A stretch of DNA of 64,000 nt from the NCBI RefSeq assembly GCF_004027225.2, contig NC_044277.2:93756283-93820282 (forward strand), read 5' to 3'. Numbering within the stretch: the first letter of the stretch is position 1; each line of letters opens with the position of its first letter. The translations under genes were made by a program, and so were the position numbers. This DNA comes from Strigops habroptila. Taxonomy: Eukaryota > Chordata > Aves > Psittaciformes > Psittacidae. Below the pieces are notes generated by a model. That model ran no database searches. It saw only the letters and a list, made by a program, of their open reading frames with translations, and had not been told where the DNA came from. Shown here one piece after another: positions 53,522-64,000 of this stretch.

Positions 53522-54871
53522 CTTTTAAACAATATAACTAATACTATGGCTGTGGATTAGTCTTGTGGGCAAAATATGTACAAGTTGGCTTCAGATTAGC
53601 CAAGGGATAAACATGATTTTTTTGATGGAAAAAAAACTTTGATCAAACTGAAAGACCAGTGCACAGAAGGCATAAACTACAAAGAGAAACAGAGAGAGTT
53701 GTGACTGATGTTAATCAATCAATAACACACACATTTGGGGTGAAATAAACTGATCAAAGTTAGGAATAATAAAGTAAAAGCGTAATTTAATTAGAATACA
53801 ATGTTGATATTCTGGAACTGAAGAAGGTCAGTTTTATTTCAAGGGCTCTATAAGTTTTTGTTTCTACTCTGTAGTGGTTTATTTCGTTTTTACTCCCTTC
53901 TCAGTGTTATTCTCCTTTTGAACGGCGTTGCAGCTTTTACTGTTGCCTTTTATAGTGTGTTCCACAACTTAACCCTTTCAAAATGCACTTTTTTTCAGCC
54001 AACCTCAGGATACAACAGAACCTAAAAGCTATAGTGGAATAATTCTTCTAACCAGAAAGCCTTAAAACCTCTCTAATGAATTAGGAACAAGAACCTGACA
54101 TATTAGTTATTAAAGTAGGGGGTAGTGAAAGGGAAAAGAATAATGATTTATGTTCTTTTTTTTTTTTTTTTCAGTTTGCTAATATAATGCAAGTTCTAGA
54201 ATTGAATTAGTTTCTGGCACTCCCCCACACTCATATATTCAACAATATCACAGCCAGACAATGACAGGATAAAATAATCCAGATGTCTTTAGTTCATGCA
54301 TAAAAGAGTGAATGTTCTCTTCCACATTTGCAACTAACTGTATATAAATAAGATTAATTTTCTCTAAAAATAATATCTGCATGGTTTTTAGTTAGAGCTG
54401 TTTTTAAAATCTGAAGATAAAGAGATGAGCCTTAACAATATCTGTAAGTATGCCAGTAAGTGGCTAGTACAGACATACATTTTTTTTTTATTCATTTTTG
54501 TATCACATTCAGGTGTTAAGTAGTATGTCTTACAGAAACACATACACAACTGACATAAAAATCAGCATTTTTCTTCCCTTTTAATCAATACCCATACATT
54601 TCTCTAAACTTCTTGCCAATAAAATTATTTCCCTTTATTTATGGATACACCTATTATAAGTTTTATGTGAACCAGCTCATTTCTTCTAGTGTTCCCCATT
54701 AACATTAGTATCCAAGAAGACAAAACTGAGTGTAGAACTTAGTTGAAACTTTACTTGGTCTTTTAATCTTCAGTTTGGTTTTTGGTTGGCTGGTTTTGTT
54801 ATTTTTTTCTTGTTTGGAGGTCTCAGAACTAGTGTTTGTTCTTTGGTTGCCTTTAGAGAGGCAAGAGTAGT
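53522..54871. other. Intergenic, nothing identified
   Basis: AT-rich DNA up to the abrupt 5' truncation point of the 54.9 kb CR1. Confidence 0.55.
54156..54171. repeat. Poly-T run
   Basis: Homopolymer of about 16 T, 0.7 kb upstream of the 54.9 kb CR1. Confidence 0.9.
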
Positions 54872-55866
54872 GTAATGAGTGGTGTCCCTCAGGGATCAGT
54901 GTTGTGACCAGTCCTGTTCAACATCTTTGTCGGCGACATGGACAGTGGAATGGAGTGCGCCCTCAGCAAGTTTGCCGGTGACACCAAGCTGTGTGGTTCG
55001 GTTGATACGCTGGAGGGAAGGGATGCCATCCAGAGGGAACTGGACACGCTTGTGAGGTGGGCCAATACCAACCTCGTGAAGTTTAACCAAGCCAAGTGTA
55101 AGGTCCTACACTTGGGTTGGGGCAATCCCAGGCACTGCTACAGGTTGGGCGGAGAAGAGATTCAGAGCAGCCCTGCGGAGAAGGACTTGGGGGTGTTGGT
55201 TGATGAGAAGCTTAACATGAGCCGGCAGTGTGCGCTTGCAGCCCAGAAAGCCAACCGTATCCTGGGCTGCATCAAAAGATGCGTGACCAGCAGGTTGAAG
55301 GAGGTGATCCTGCCCCTCTACTCTGCTCTTGTGAGACCTCACTTGGAGTATTGTGTACAGTTCTGGTGTCCTCAACATAAAAAGGACATGGAGCTGTTGG
55401 AGCAAGTCCAGAGGAGGGCCACGAGGATGATAAGAGGGCTGGAGCACCTCCCGTATGAAGACAGGCTGAGAGAGTTGGGGCTGTTCAGCCTGGAGAAGAG
55501 AAGGCTTCATGGAGACCTCAGAGCAGGCTTCCAGTATCTGACGGGGGCCTATAAGCATGCTGGGGAGGGACTCTTCCTTAGGGACTGTAGTGGTAGGACA
55601 AGGGGTAATGGGTTCAAACTTAAACAGGGGAAGTTTAGATTAGATATAAGGAAGAAGTTCTTTACAGTGAGGGTGGTGAAGCACTGGAATGGGTTGCCCA
55701 GGGAGGTTGTGGATGCTCCATCCCTGGCGGTGTTCAAGGCCAGGTTGGACAGAGCCTTGAGCCACGTGGTTTAGGGCAAGGTGTCCCTGCCCATGGCAGG
55801 GGGTTTGGAACTAGATGATCTTAAGGTCCTTTCCAACCCTTACTATTCTATGATTCTATGATTCTA
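54872..55866 (+). mobile_element. CR1 LINE, 5'-truncated, with long open RT C-terminal frame
   Basis: About 1 kb. It starts abruptly at taatgagtggtgtccctc (the GVPQGS block) and ends in ATTCTATGATTCTATGATTCTA. An open frame at 54938-55774 (278 codons) covers [20 protein letters not shown] (motif C with Gly in place of the first Asp), [58 protein letters not shown] and [21 protein letters not shown]. Lack of decay in this frame suggests a comparatively young insertion. No target-site duplication seen, as is usual for CR1. Confidence 0.95.
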
Positions 55867-56206
55867 AGAGGCTCAAGGCCCCTCTCTCAGCTATGTGGAG
55901 GTGCAGAATGCATTGCAGAGGTGCCTCTTTTAGCTACATATAGTAAGCCCATTTTTTGAGTACAGGCTGGAGCTGGGACTGGTGTTGCTGGTGTGTTCCC
56001 TTGTGCTCTTCTTGGTAGTCTTTTACTGATGTCTCTTCTCCATTATAAGGCAATTATGAACACTGCTGTGCTGCAGATCAAAAACAATTCTATGGGTCTG
56101 CCTTATTTAGCATGTGAGCAACATGAGAATTCGAGTATTTTTACTTATTCAACTTATATGACACAGCATACCAACCAGCCAATATAGAGTTTGCTCTGCA
56201 TTGTTA
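55867..56206. other. Spacer between CR1 and LTR
   Basis: 340 bp of unique sequence; no feature recognised. Confidence 0.6.
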
Positions 56207-56212
56207 TTCCTG
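56207..56212. repeat. Target-site duplication, left copy
   Basis: TTCCTG directly abutting the LTR terminus TGTCGTGG. It matches 57103-57108 exactly, and the next base outward (A at 56206) matches A at 57102, itself the last base of the element. Confidence 0.8.
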
Positions 56213-56512
56213 TGTCGTGGTTTGAGCCCAGCCGGTAACTCAGAACCACACAGCCACTCACTCACTCCCCCCCTTCTTCCTCCCACCGCTCCCGGAGGGA
56301 TGGGGAGGAGAATCGGAAGAATGTAACTCCCACGGGTTGAGATAAGAGCAGTCCCGCAACTAAGGTACAATACAAAACCACTACTGCTACCACCAATGAT
56401 AATAATGATTAGTGAAATAACAAGTGGAGAGGATACAATTGCTCACCACCCGCAGACCGATACCCAGCCCGACCCGAGCAGTGATCTGGGCCTTCCGGGT
56501 AACTCCCCCCGG

Positions 56513-56520
56513 TTTATATA
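56513..56520 (-). promoter_or_regulatory. TATA box of the solo LTR
   Basis: TATATAAA on the minus strand, about 580 bp from the LTR 5' end, with a CACGTCA motif just upstream. It sets the LTR orientation as minus and places U3 between 57102 and about 56490. Confidence 0.6.
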
Positions 56521-56974
56521 CTGGGCATGACGTGCTGTGGTATGGAATACCCCTTTGGCCAGTTTGGGTCAGGTGTCCTGTCTCTGTTTCCTCCTGGCTT
56601 CCCCTCCTCCCTGGCAAAGCATGAGACTGAGAAAGTCCTTGGTTGGAATAAACATTACTTAGCAACAACTAAAAACATCAGTGTTATCAGCGTTGTTCCC
56701 AGGCTGAAAGTTAAAAAACACAGCACTGCACCAGCTACTAAGAAGGAGAAAAATGACTGCTATAGCTGAACCCAGGACAGTAGCCACCCCATATTCCATA
56801 CCATTCACGTCATGCTCAGATGCCACATCTCTCAACACACCGTTGCCCCTGCCCAGATTGCAGAAGTCTGGTATCATCACCAGACACTACACTTCCTGTT
56901 CCTGATACAAGCAATCTTCCAGCAGTGATGCCACAGCAGTAATCATACTAATGGAACTTTCAGATGATAACTGA

Positions 56975-57093
56975 CACCTACAGCACCCGGGATTCCCAGG
57001 CAGTCTCCCATCCAAGTACTAACCGAGCCCGACCCTGCTTAGCTTCCGAGATCAGACAAGATTGGGCGTTTTCAGGATGGTGTGGCCGTAGGC
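56975..57093 (-). pseudogene. 5S rRNA-derived sequence inside the LTR
   Basis: The minus strand reads GCCTACGGCC at 57093, then gtctgatctcggaagctaag, cagggtcggg, gttagtacttggatgggag and ggtgctgtagg. This is colinear with vertebrate 5S rRNA over nearly its whole 120 nt, with roughly ten differences from the consensus I remember. The internal control region is well kept: box A (AGCTAAGCAGGGTC) and box C (ACTTGGATGGGAGAC). The last bases (GTGTC in place of GCTTT) and the usual downstream T-run are missing; the first T5 on this strand is at 56753-56749. It is not part of a tandem 5S array. A functional rRNA role is unlikely; Pol III transcription is possible but untested. Confidence 0.9.
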
Positions 57094-57102
57094 CACATGA
57101 CA

Positions 57103-57108
57103 TTCCTG
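57103..57108. repeat. Target-site duplication, right copy
   Basis: TTCCTG directly after the LTR terminus CATGACA. It lies outside the 5S-derived block, which shows that the 5S block belongs to the inserted unit. Confidence 0.8.
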
Positions 57109-59624
57109 GATTGGCAGTTACTTATCAGCCTCTGTGGTGCTGGAAGGACTAGTGGGTTTTGCTGATTTGTTATAGTTGTCTGAAAAAAGCTCTCATAAGC
57201 ATTTTTCCTATGCTTGTGTGCACATGTAAGAGAAGCAGGCATAGTAGGGAGAGGTGACTTCAGTCGTCTTCTGCCCATTTGTGGAGGAATGGGTATTTCC
57301 TGGCAACTTCAGTTACCATCTGAATGAGGTTCTGATTCTGATTGTTGCTGCTAGACTTGTGATACACTGTTTTATGCAGAAAACATATTGCTCTGCGTTT
57401 CTAAACCAGGTTGTAGGCATGATAAAAAATTCTCTTGGGGAATTTTAAGGTAATAGTCTTTCTTTTTGTTGCAAGACTCACAGTGAAAAAATGGGTAATC
57501 ATACCACAGGAATAGCTGCATTACAGAATTCCTTCATGGTATTACACTGTACTGAACTCCAAGTCATAATTTATATCACACCTAAAGTCATTAAGAGTAG
57601 AGACAAATTGCTTCACAGAAGCAAATCTTTTGTTACTGGATTTTTCGTCTTCATATTAGTGTTCTCTTTGCCATATGTGGAATAATATCTAGGATTACTA
57701 TTTGAAAATGATTCAGTTGGCTTGGTTTGAGAAACCTCCATTTTCATCTATTGTAACCAAATTTTTGAAGTAAATTATAGCCCTGTGGAGCTACAAGTGG
57801 AGAAAACAGCAGCCTTCAGATGACATTTCGAGAGTTAAAGGGCCTATTGCTGTTGTATTACTTGCACCACTGATTATTTCTGTTTCTTTATTTACGACTA
57901 TAAAATTGTTAGCTTTGCAAAGGAGAACCTGCTTCAGGTGAAAAATGGTTCTTAGTTAAGGCTGGACCCAGAGGGAGTGAGAATTTCTCAGAGGACGCAT
58001 AACCACATTTCGTGCTGTACTTCAGTGCCCCACAGATCCAATCTAGCACGCAGACAAATGGAGCTAAATACGGTGCTTAGATGTGTATATCAAACCCTTG
58101 CCAGAAGCCACAGTTATTAAATAATACCAGGATCTCCCCCAGTCTTCTACTAAAACAGTTGGAGCTGACTGCCAGGCTCATGTTTTCTGGGCAGATTATT
58201 TCAATCCTTTGGGGAATGGAGAGCTGCTCTAAGACTCTAAGAAGTTAATACCTCTGGGGCAGTATATTGGAAAGCCTCATTTGATCTTCTCTGACATTTA
58301 TGACAGTATCTCATTTTCAAGCTAAAAAAGTCCTAACCATGGGTTATGCCACCACCACCATGCATAAGGTGCCAAGTAGAAAAGGGAGAGTGATGGGATA
58401 CTGGAATGAGTGGCAAATGTGATCTGAAGCTCTTATTTGAAAAATTAAAAAACATGCTGGCAAAGCTGTCTGAGATAACTGCGGTACTCTGTGGCCTCAT
58501 TTGTGCTGTTTGGCTGAGTGGATGCTAATTGTCAGCACAGGGATGGTGTCATTAATCAGGGAGTACTAGCATCTTAAACCTCTCTGGCCAGATCTGTAAA
58601 AGGACAGCTCACTCAGATCATAGTCCTCTCCATCGATTAACCATGTCTCACAATTCATCAGTGTGAAACAGAATTGATTTTGTTGTGGTCCAATCTATGG
58701 AAAACAAACTGTTTCCCCCGAGGACCCCTGGGGAAGCTGTTGTATAAGCCTAGTGACAGAGAAATAAAACAATGGAAATGTAGAAAGAAAGAAGCTCCTT
58801 CCACAGTCCACATCAGCCATTAAGAGGCTTTATTAAAAATTGCTGCAGTTTTCCTCTGGGCGCCAGAGCTATACTGGAGAATGACTGCTGCACAATAGGT
58901 TAGGCAAATTGAGGTACAGAGGCAGATGGGGGCAATGACTTGCAAATCCTTGACAGCCTTGGACATCTGGTCGTCGTGGAGAAGGATATTTCCACACATG
59001 TTTTTTATTAGTGAGGCAGAATTGCTGGACTATACTGTTTATTCCAATTACAATACTCTGTTTGAAAAAGCTTTTAAAAGCAGCACCTACTTCTCTCTAT
59101 TTCTTCAGCTTTCTGAATCTTTCTGATACTGTTGGCTCTGAAATAGGTTGAATTGGGCAGTGGGAAATAGCATTTCAAAATCCTTCATTGTGCAAGGTCT
59201 CCTATGTTTTTTGGTTTGGTTGGTGGTTTTTTCTTCTTTTTCTTTTTTTTTTTTTTTTTTTTTTCTTTTTTTCTTCTCTCTTGCAAATAACAGCTATGTG
59301 ATTCTGCCTTCTTGGCAGTATAATAGCTGATTCAAACTGAAATGGGTAAATTGGGACCATTAGGCCAAAAGTCAACAACCATTTGCAATCCATGATGCAG
59401 ATTTCTTATCAGTACTGGGGACAAGATATTCCTGGCTTATTCTTCACTGAAACAAATACAATTCCAAGATGGACATTCCTTCTAAGGGCTGGTATTCTTT
59501 CCTAATTCGTAATCCACAAAGATCCCTGTTTCTAGGAAGGAGGGCTTTTTCAGAACTGTTTTCTTGCCTTTCCTTGAGCAGTATCAGAAGATAGTTTCTG
59601 TGTTTAAAGACTGGAAGTGGGGTT
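57109..59624. other. Intergenic, nothing identified
   Basis: Unique DNA plus the T-rich tract listed separately; no coding or RNA feature supported. Confidence 0.55.
59226..59281. repeat. T-rich simple repeat
   Basis: Poly-T of about 21 bases (59244-59264) within a longer T/C tract. Confidence 0.9.
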
Positions 59625-59760
59625 TTTGCCAGCTCTGCTATGATCTCTCGGACTCTGGGGAAACCATTTTTCCTCAGTTATCCATTGTGAAACAGAAACA
59701 ATAGTGAATCTGCTTTCCATGCCTCTTGGAAGTCTTGGTTGATGACTATAAAGAGCTTGT
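59625..59760 (+). mobile_element. MIR-like ancient SINE remnant
   Basis: ccagctctgctatgatctct, then ggactctggggaaaccattt, cctcagttatccattgtgaa and a tail reading gactataaagagctt follow the MIR block order. Diverged; by-eye match. Confidence 0.45.
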
Positions 59761-61246
59761 AGTTTCTCAAATGGAAGGCAAGGAAGGACTGGTGTATTAC
59801 CATGGTATCAGTTCAGGGGTCAGTGTGTGACCTTCTCTTCTTCCAGAGTGAAAGACAAATCTACTGCTATAACTTAGACATTATCTGACCAGTATGCTAA
59901 CTGTATGCTTATTTAAACTGGGCAGGCCCACCTTCATTAGAAAGGAGCAGAATTTAGAGCTGTTAGTGACAAAATTCTCTCTTTAGAACAGAGTTTAAAA
60001 AGTCACTGGCTTTCAGTTTCTCACTGGGAAGGGGAGGGTCAACAGAGCTACTGATATGAACTGGCAAAGATCTGCTATGAACTGGCAAAGCTCCGCTGCA
60101 GCCAATGGTGCAAGGGAAAATTTGGTGAAACTTGGCCCAAAGCTTTCAAGGCTTGTATGTCAAAATAGAGTGAGGAAGATGATATAGAATTCTAAAAACT
60201 TATTAAAAACATAATGAAAAGACCTTCAGAAAGCTACATGTCTGTACTGGGTAATATTATTACACAGTTACATTGCTGACATAATAACAAATCAATGAAA
60301 GGAACATTAAATGTTTTAAAGAATGAATAATGTAGTAACATGACATGTAGCTTTAAAGTGTATTGACCTGGATATATCAAGCCTAAGCAATCATTGGCTT
60401 TTGTGAGATCATTCCTTGACTCTGAAATTAGAATCATTTCATGAGCGTGTGGAAACAAGAATGAGGTCACCTCCATCTTAATTAGCAAAGGATAGATCAA
60501 ATATCCAAGGCATACTTACTTGTTTGCTGTTGACTGACTTGGATTGGTGTGATATAGTCCTGGGGCAGTATTTTATGATAGCCTATTTTGCTGTCATATG
60601 TATTGTACTTATTTTTGCATTTCTTTTTGATGAGAATATAGAGTTAATCGTGCTTAAAAAACTGTTACATTCATTCTATTTCTATCTGAAAAATGGAATA
60701 AGGTGAGCAAAACATTCAGATGAATTACACATTTAATGCAGGCTTTTTATAAGCCAGGGCTCTCAGTAAAATTTAGTCAGCTATTCTTCTAATTACTTTT
60801 TATTTCTCCTCTGCTAGAAGAGCTTTCATGCTGTGTACAATGAACATGTGGATCTTTATTTCACATTAATGTGTTCAATAAAATAAAATGATACAGTTGA
60901 GTAATATGGATCACAAACTAATTTCTATAAACATTGATTGTTTCAGAGTGCTGCGGAACTTCTTTGTCTTGGTCTGTATGACTGCATTTCAGTAAGCCTG
61001 AAATATACTCAGGTTTTGTGACCTTTGTTTTTTATTAATTTTTAAAAACCCTGATATGGAAGACATTGACTGAGAATTGGTTCCTCCTTTCTAGAGTAAT
61101 GAAATAATAGCCTCAAAATGAGATACATAGTTGCCATCTTTCCTATTTTGTTCACCAAGTGCCTGTGTCAGTACTCTGAAATTTGGCTGAGATGTGAAGG
61201 GATAACAGGAAAGAGAACAGGATGTGAAAGATCCTGTGAAAGAGAA
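59761..61246. other. Intergenic, nothing identified
   Basis: Contains the 21-bp duplication listed separately and a short direct repeat just before the CR1 start. Confidence 0.55.
60056..60097. repeat. 21-bp tandem duplication
   Basis: atgaactggcaaagatctgct is followed directly by a copy with two or three substitutions (ctccgct end). Confidence 0.8.
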
Positions 61247-63060
61247 CAGGAAAGGCTTCTATAGGTACGTAGCAAATAAAAGACAGACTAGGGACAACGT
61301 GGGCCCTCTCCGGAAGCTATGGAGAGGTCTGGCTACCCTGGATTTGTAGAAGGCTGAGGTTCTTAATGACTTCTTTGCCTCAGTCTTCACTAGCAAATGA
61401 TCTGACCATGCCACCCAAGTCTTGGAAAGCAGATGCAGAGACTGTGAGAATGAAGACCTTAGGCCCACTGTAGGAGAGAATCAGGTTCAAAACCACCTTA
61501 AGAACCTGAACATGCACAAGTCCCTGGGACCTGATGAAATCCATTCGTGGGTCCTGAAGGAGCTGGCAAATGAAGTTGCTAAGCCACTGTCCATCATAAT
61601 TGAAAAATCATGGCAGTCAGGTGAAGTTCCTGATGACTGGAAGAAGGGTAGTATAACCCCCATTTTCAAGAAGGGAAAAATGGAAGACCCAGGGAACTAC
61701 AGACCAGTCAGTCTCACCTCTGTGCCTGGCAAAATCTTGGAGCAGATTTTCCTGGAAAGCATGCTAAGGCACATGAAAAACAATGAGGTGGTTGGTGGCA
61801 GCCAACATGGCTTCACTAAGGGGAAATCCTGCCTGACCAATTTGGTGGCCTTCTGTGGGGGGGCTATGGAACTTACAGACAGCAGCAGAGCAGTTGACGT
61901 CGTCTACCTGGACTTATGCAAAGCGTTTGACACTGTCCCGCATGACATCCTTGTCTCTGAACTGGAGAGACATCAAGCTGATGGATGGACCACTCAGTGG
62001 ATAAAGAACTGGCTGCATGGCTGTACGCAAAGAGTTATGGTCAACAGCTCAATGTCCATTTGAAGACCAGTAATGAGTGGTGTCCCTCAGGGGTTGGTGT
62101 TGGGACCGATCCTGTTCAACACCTTTGTGGTAACACGGACAGTGGGATTGAGTGCACCCTCAGCAAGTTTGCCAACGACACCAAGCTGCGTGGTTCACTT
62201 GATACGCTGGAGGGAAGGGATGCCATCCAGAGGGAACTGGACACGCTTGTGAGGTGGGCCAATACCAACCTCGTGAAGTTTAACCAAGCCAAGTGTAAGG
62301 TCCTACACTTGGGTTGGGGCAATCCCAGGCACAGCTACAGGTTTGGCTGAGAAGAGATTCAGAGCAGCCCTGCGGAGAAGGACTTGGGGGTGTTGGTTGA
62401 TGAGAAGCTTAACATGAGCCAGCTTCAGTGTGCTCTTGCAGCCCAGAAAGCCAACCGTATCCTGGGCTACATCAAAAGAAGCGTGACCAGCAGGTTGAAG
62501 GAGGTGATCCTGCCCCTCTACTCTGCTCTTGTGAGACCTCACTTGGAGTATTGTGTACAGTTCTGGTGTCCTCAACATAAAAAGGACATGGAGCTGTTGG
62601 AGCAAGTCCAGAGGAGGGCCATGAGGATGATGAGGGGGTGAAAGCACCTCCCGTATGAAGACAGGCTGAGAGAGTTGGGGCTGTTCAGCCTGGAGAAGTG
62701 AAGGCTGCGTGGAGACCTCAGAGCAGCCTTCCAGTATCTGAAGGGGGCCTATAAGCATGCTGGGGAGGGACTCTTCCTTAGGGACTGTAGTGGTAGGACA
62801 AGGGGTGATGGCTTCAAACTTAAACAGGGGAAGTTTAGATTGGATATAAGGAAGAGTTCTTTACAGTTAAGCTGGTGAGGCACTGGAATGGGTTGCCCAA
62901 GGAAGTTGTGAATGCTCCATCCCTGAAGTGTTCAAGGCCAGGTTGGACAGAGCCTTGGGTGACATGGTATAGTGCAACATGTCCCTGCCCATGGCAGGGG
63001 GGTTGGAACTAGATGATCTTAAGGTCCTTTCCAACCCTATTTTATGATTCTATGATTCTT
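61247..63060 (+). mobile_element. CR1 LINE, longest copy in window (about 1.8 kb)
   Basis: Starts at aggaaaggcttctataggta (GKGFYRYVASKRQ, the CR1 region before the RT domain) and ends with ATTCTATGATTCT. The frame at 61422-62063 gives [31 protein letters not shown] and [18 protein letters not shown], then stops at TGA after NSSMSI, exactly as in the 17 kb copy. FANDTKL replaces FADDTKL at motif C. A TGA follows YRFG near 62347, a three-base insertion gives MSQLQCA, and a further stop follows RMMRG. From about 62204 on, most of the sequence matches the 54.9 kb copy instead. Not functional. Confidence 0.95.
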
Positions 63061-64000
63061 GGTGGCAGCAGTACCATATGAGTAATTTGGGAGTTAAAAA
63101 CCATATACAAACACTTCTAAATTAAAAAAAAAAAAAAAAAAAATAGAAGAGCATTCTTTATATTAAGCACAAGGCTGGGTCTTTGCACTTTGATGCCTAT
63201 TATGAACCTGTAAAACACGCTGAACTGTCATGCCTGTAGATGACCCCAAAACATAAAACAAAGTGAGACCAAAAGATACGGTTTCAGTTTTGCTATTGGT
63301 GTCAGTGTGGCCAGGGAGTCTTGACAATTGCTAATAAGTTGTACTTAGACTGGCACTTAGGTCATCTGTCTTCAAAGATGTGCGCACATCTGGGATTTCA
63401 GCTTTGTTTAGAGACAGTCATTAGAAACCTTAATCCTAAACCACAAAACCTGGAGCTCAATCAGAATATTCAGCCCCTAAATTTCCAAGTATAGGATATT
63501 AGTTTGACAACTGGTCAACATTGAAATTTAGTAGGCTATGCAGAGCTATGATGAGAGCACAATTATTTAGGTCCAGAACCATAGGCAAGCTAATCTCACT
63601 AATAACAATAATTCAATGTGGTCATTGTCTCCATTAAGCTAGAGCTCAGTCAAATATTCAGTTAAAAAGATTTCCTGCTGCATGGGAAATATAGTGTATG
63701 ATAGCCAAGACCCTTATCATCCATAAGCAGCAATTCTATCAGGTGAGGTATTGCGAGAAGAAATCTTGCAGGTGCTAGGGTAAGCTTTTCTTGGCCAGGA
63801 GCTGATCCAACCTTTTGTTGCTGAATGCTGTGTCAGCCAACTCACTGAGATTTATCCAAGTACATGTGAAGTTGCTTATACATCCAGTACGTGACACTTC
63901 CAGTATGTCCTGGTGTCTGTGATTTTTAACACTCACAGGCACAAGATGAATAGAACAGAAGGCTCAGCTGGAATCTCAGTTACACAGGCAACAGCAAACT
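63061..64000. other. Intergenic, nothing identified
   Basis: Unique DNA to the window end, with the poly-A run listed separately. Confidence 0.55.
63124..63143. repeat. Poly-A run
   Basis: About 20 A's some 60 bp beyond the 61 kb CR1 3' end. It is not the CR1 tail, since CR1 ends in ATTCTATG units. Confidence 0.9.

Larger units (their letters stand above)
56213..57102 (-). mobile_element. Solo LTR (avian endogenous retrovirus) carrying a 5S rRNA-derived 5' part
   Basis: 890 bp bounded by TG...CA: the minus strand begins TGTCATGTGG at 57102 and ends CCACGACA at 56213, and the plus strand begins TGTCGTGG, so the ends form a short inverted repeat. TTCCTG lies immediately outside both ends (56207-56212 and 57103-57108), a 6-bp target-site duplication. 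In minus-strand order: 8-9 nt leader, 5S-like block (57093-56975), about 200 bp spacer, U3 body, TATATAAA at 56520-56513 and GC-rich tail to 56213. The part from about 56778 to 56213 resembles LTR families common in Neoaves (recalled, not searched). No internal viral genes are present, so this is a solo LTR left by recombination. A 6-bp duplication is usual for class II (ERVK-type) elements. No clear AATAAA was found on the minus strand, so the R/U5 boundary is unassigned. Confidence 0.85.

Noticed and set aside
56213..56778. Shorter LTR ending at TGTCCTGGG (56778) with an unrelated 5S pseudogene beside it
   Set aside because: No duplication exists at 56778, whereas an exact 6-bp duplication and TG/CA ends bracket 56213-57102.
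56659..56880. 73-codon open frame as a retroviral envelope tail
   Set aside because: It is translated LTR and spacer sequence with no recognisable viral motif beyond a hydrophobic run.
56975..57093. Functional 5S rRNA gene
   Set aside because: About ten differences from consensus, altered 3' end, no terminator T-run, a single copy and location inside an LTR.

Overview
This is vertebrate, almost certainly avian, nuclear DNA: AT-rich and mostly intergenic, with short exons, long introns and many 5'-truncated CR1 LINEs ending in the bird-typical ATTCTATGATTCT tail. The solo LTR at 56 kb resembles families I associate with Neoaves, so a non-galliform bird is likely, but I cannot name the species. 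There is no bacterial, phage or CRISPR content.

One protein-coding gene is certain: prolactin (PRL), complete on the minus strand. Its five coding exons lie between 15105 (start codon) and 9683 (stop codon). All four introns are GT-AG, and the spliced CDS is 690 nt (229-residue precursor: 30-residue signal plus 199-residue hormone). A TATA box and Pit-1-like motifs sit just upstream, and a candidate polyadenylation signal lies about 280 bp past the stop.

Layout: 1-9300 is intergenic with three old CR1 3' fragments. 9398-15288 is PRL with its promoter. 15289-17247 is PRL upstream DNA. 17248-18878 is a minus-strand CR1 with reverse-transcriptase sequence, about 2.1 kb upstream of PRL. 18879-54871 is a gene desert with simple repeats, a short CR1 tail and faint MIR-like remnants. 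54872-55866 and about 61247-63060 are two further plus-strand CR1 copies closely related to the one at 17 kb. 56213-57102 is a solo LTR flanked by a 6-bp target-site duplication. The rest shows nothing I can assign.

The most interesting object is that LTR. Read on the minus strand, it begins with TG and eight bases of leader, then a near full-length 5S rRNA-derived sequence with recognisable internal promoter boxes, then a spacer, a TATATAAA box and the LTR 3' end. The duplication lies outside both the 5S part and the LTR part, so they moved as one unit. A second theme is CR1 history: the 17 kb and 61 kb copies share inactivating lesions, while the 61 kb copy resembles the 54.9 kb copy over most of its 3' half. 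This suggests defective source copies moved in trans and/or mosaic formation.
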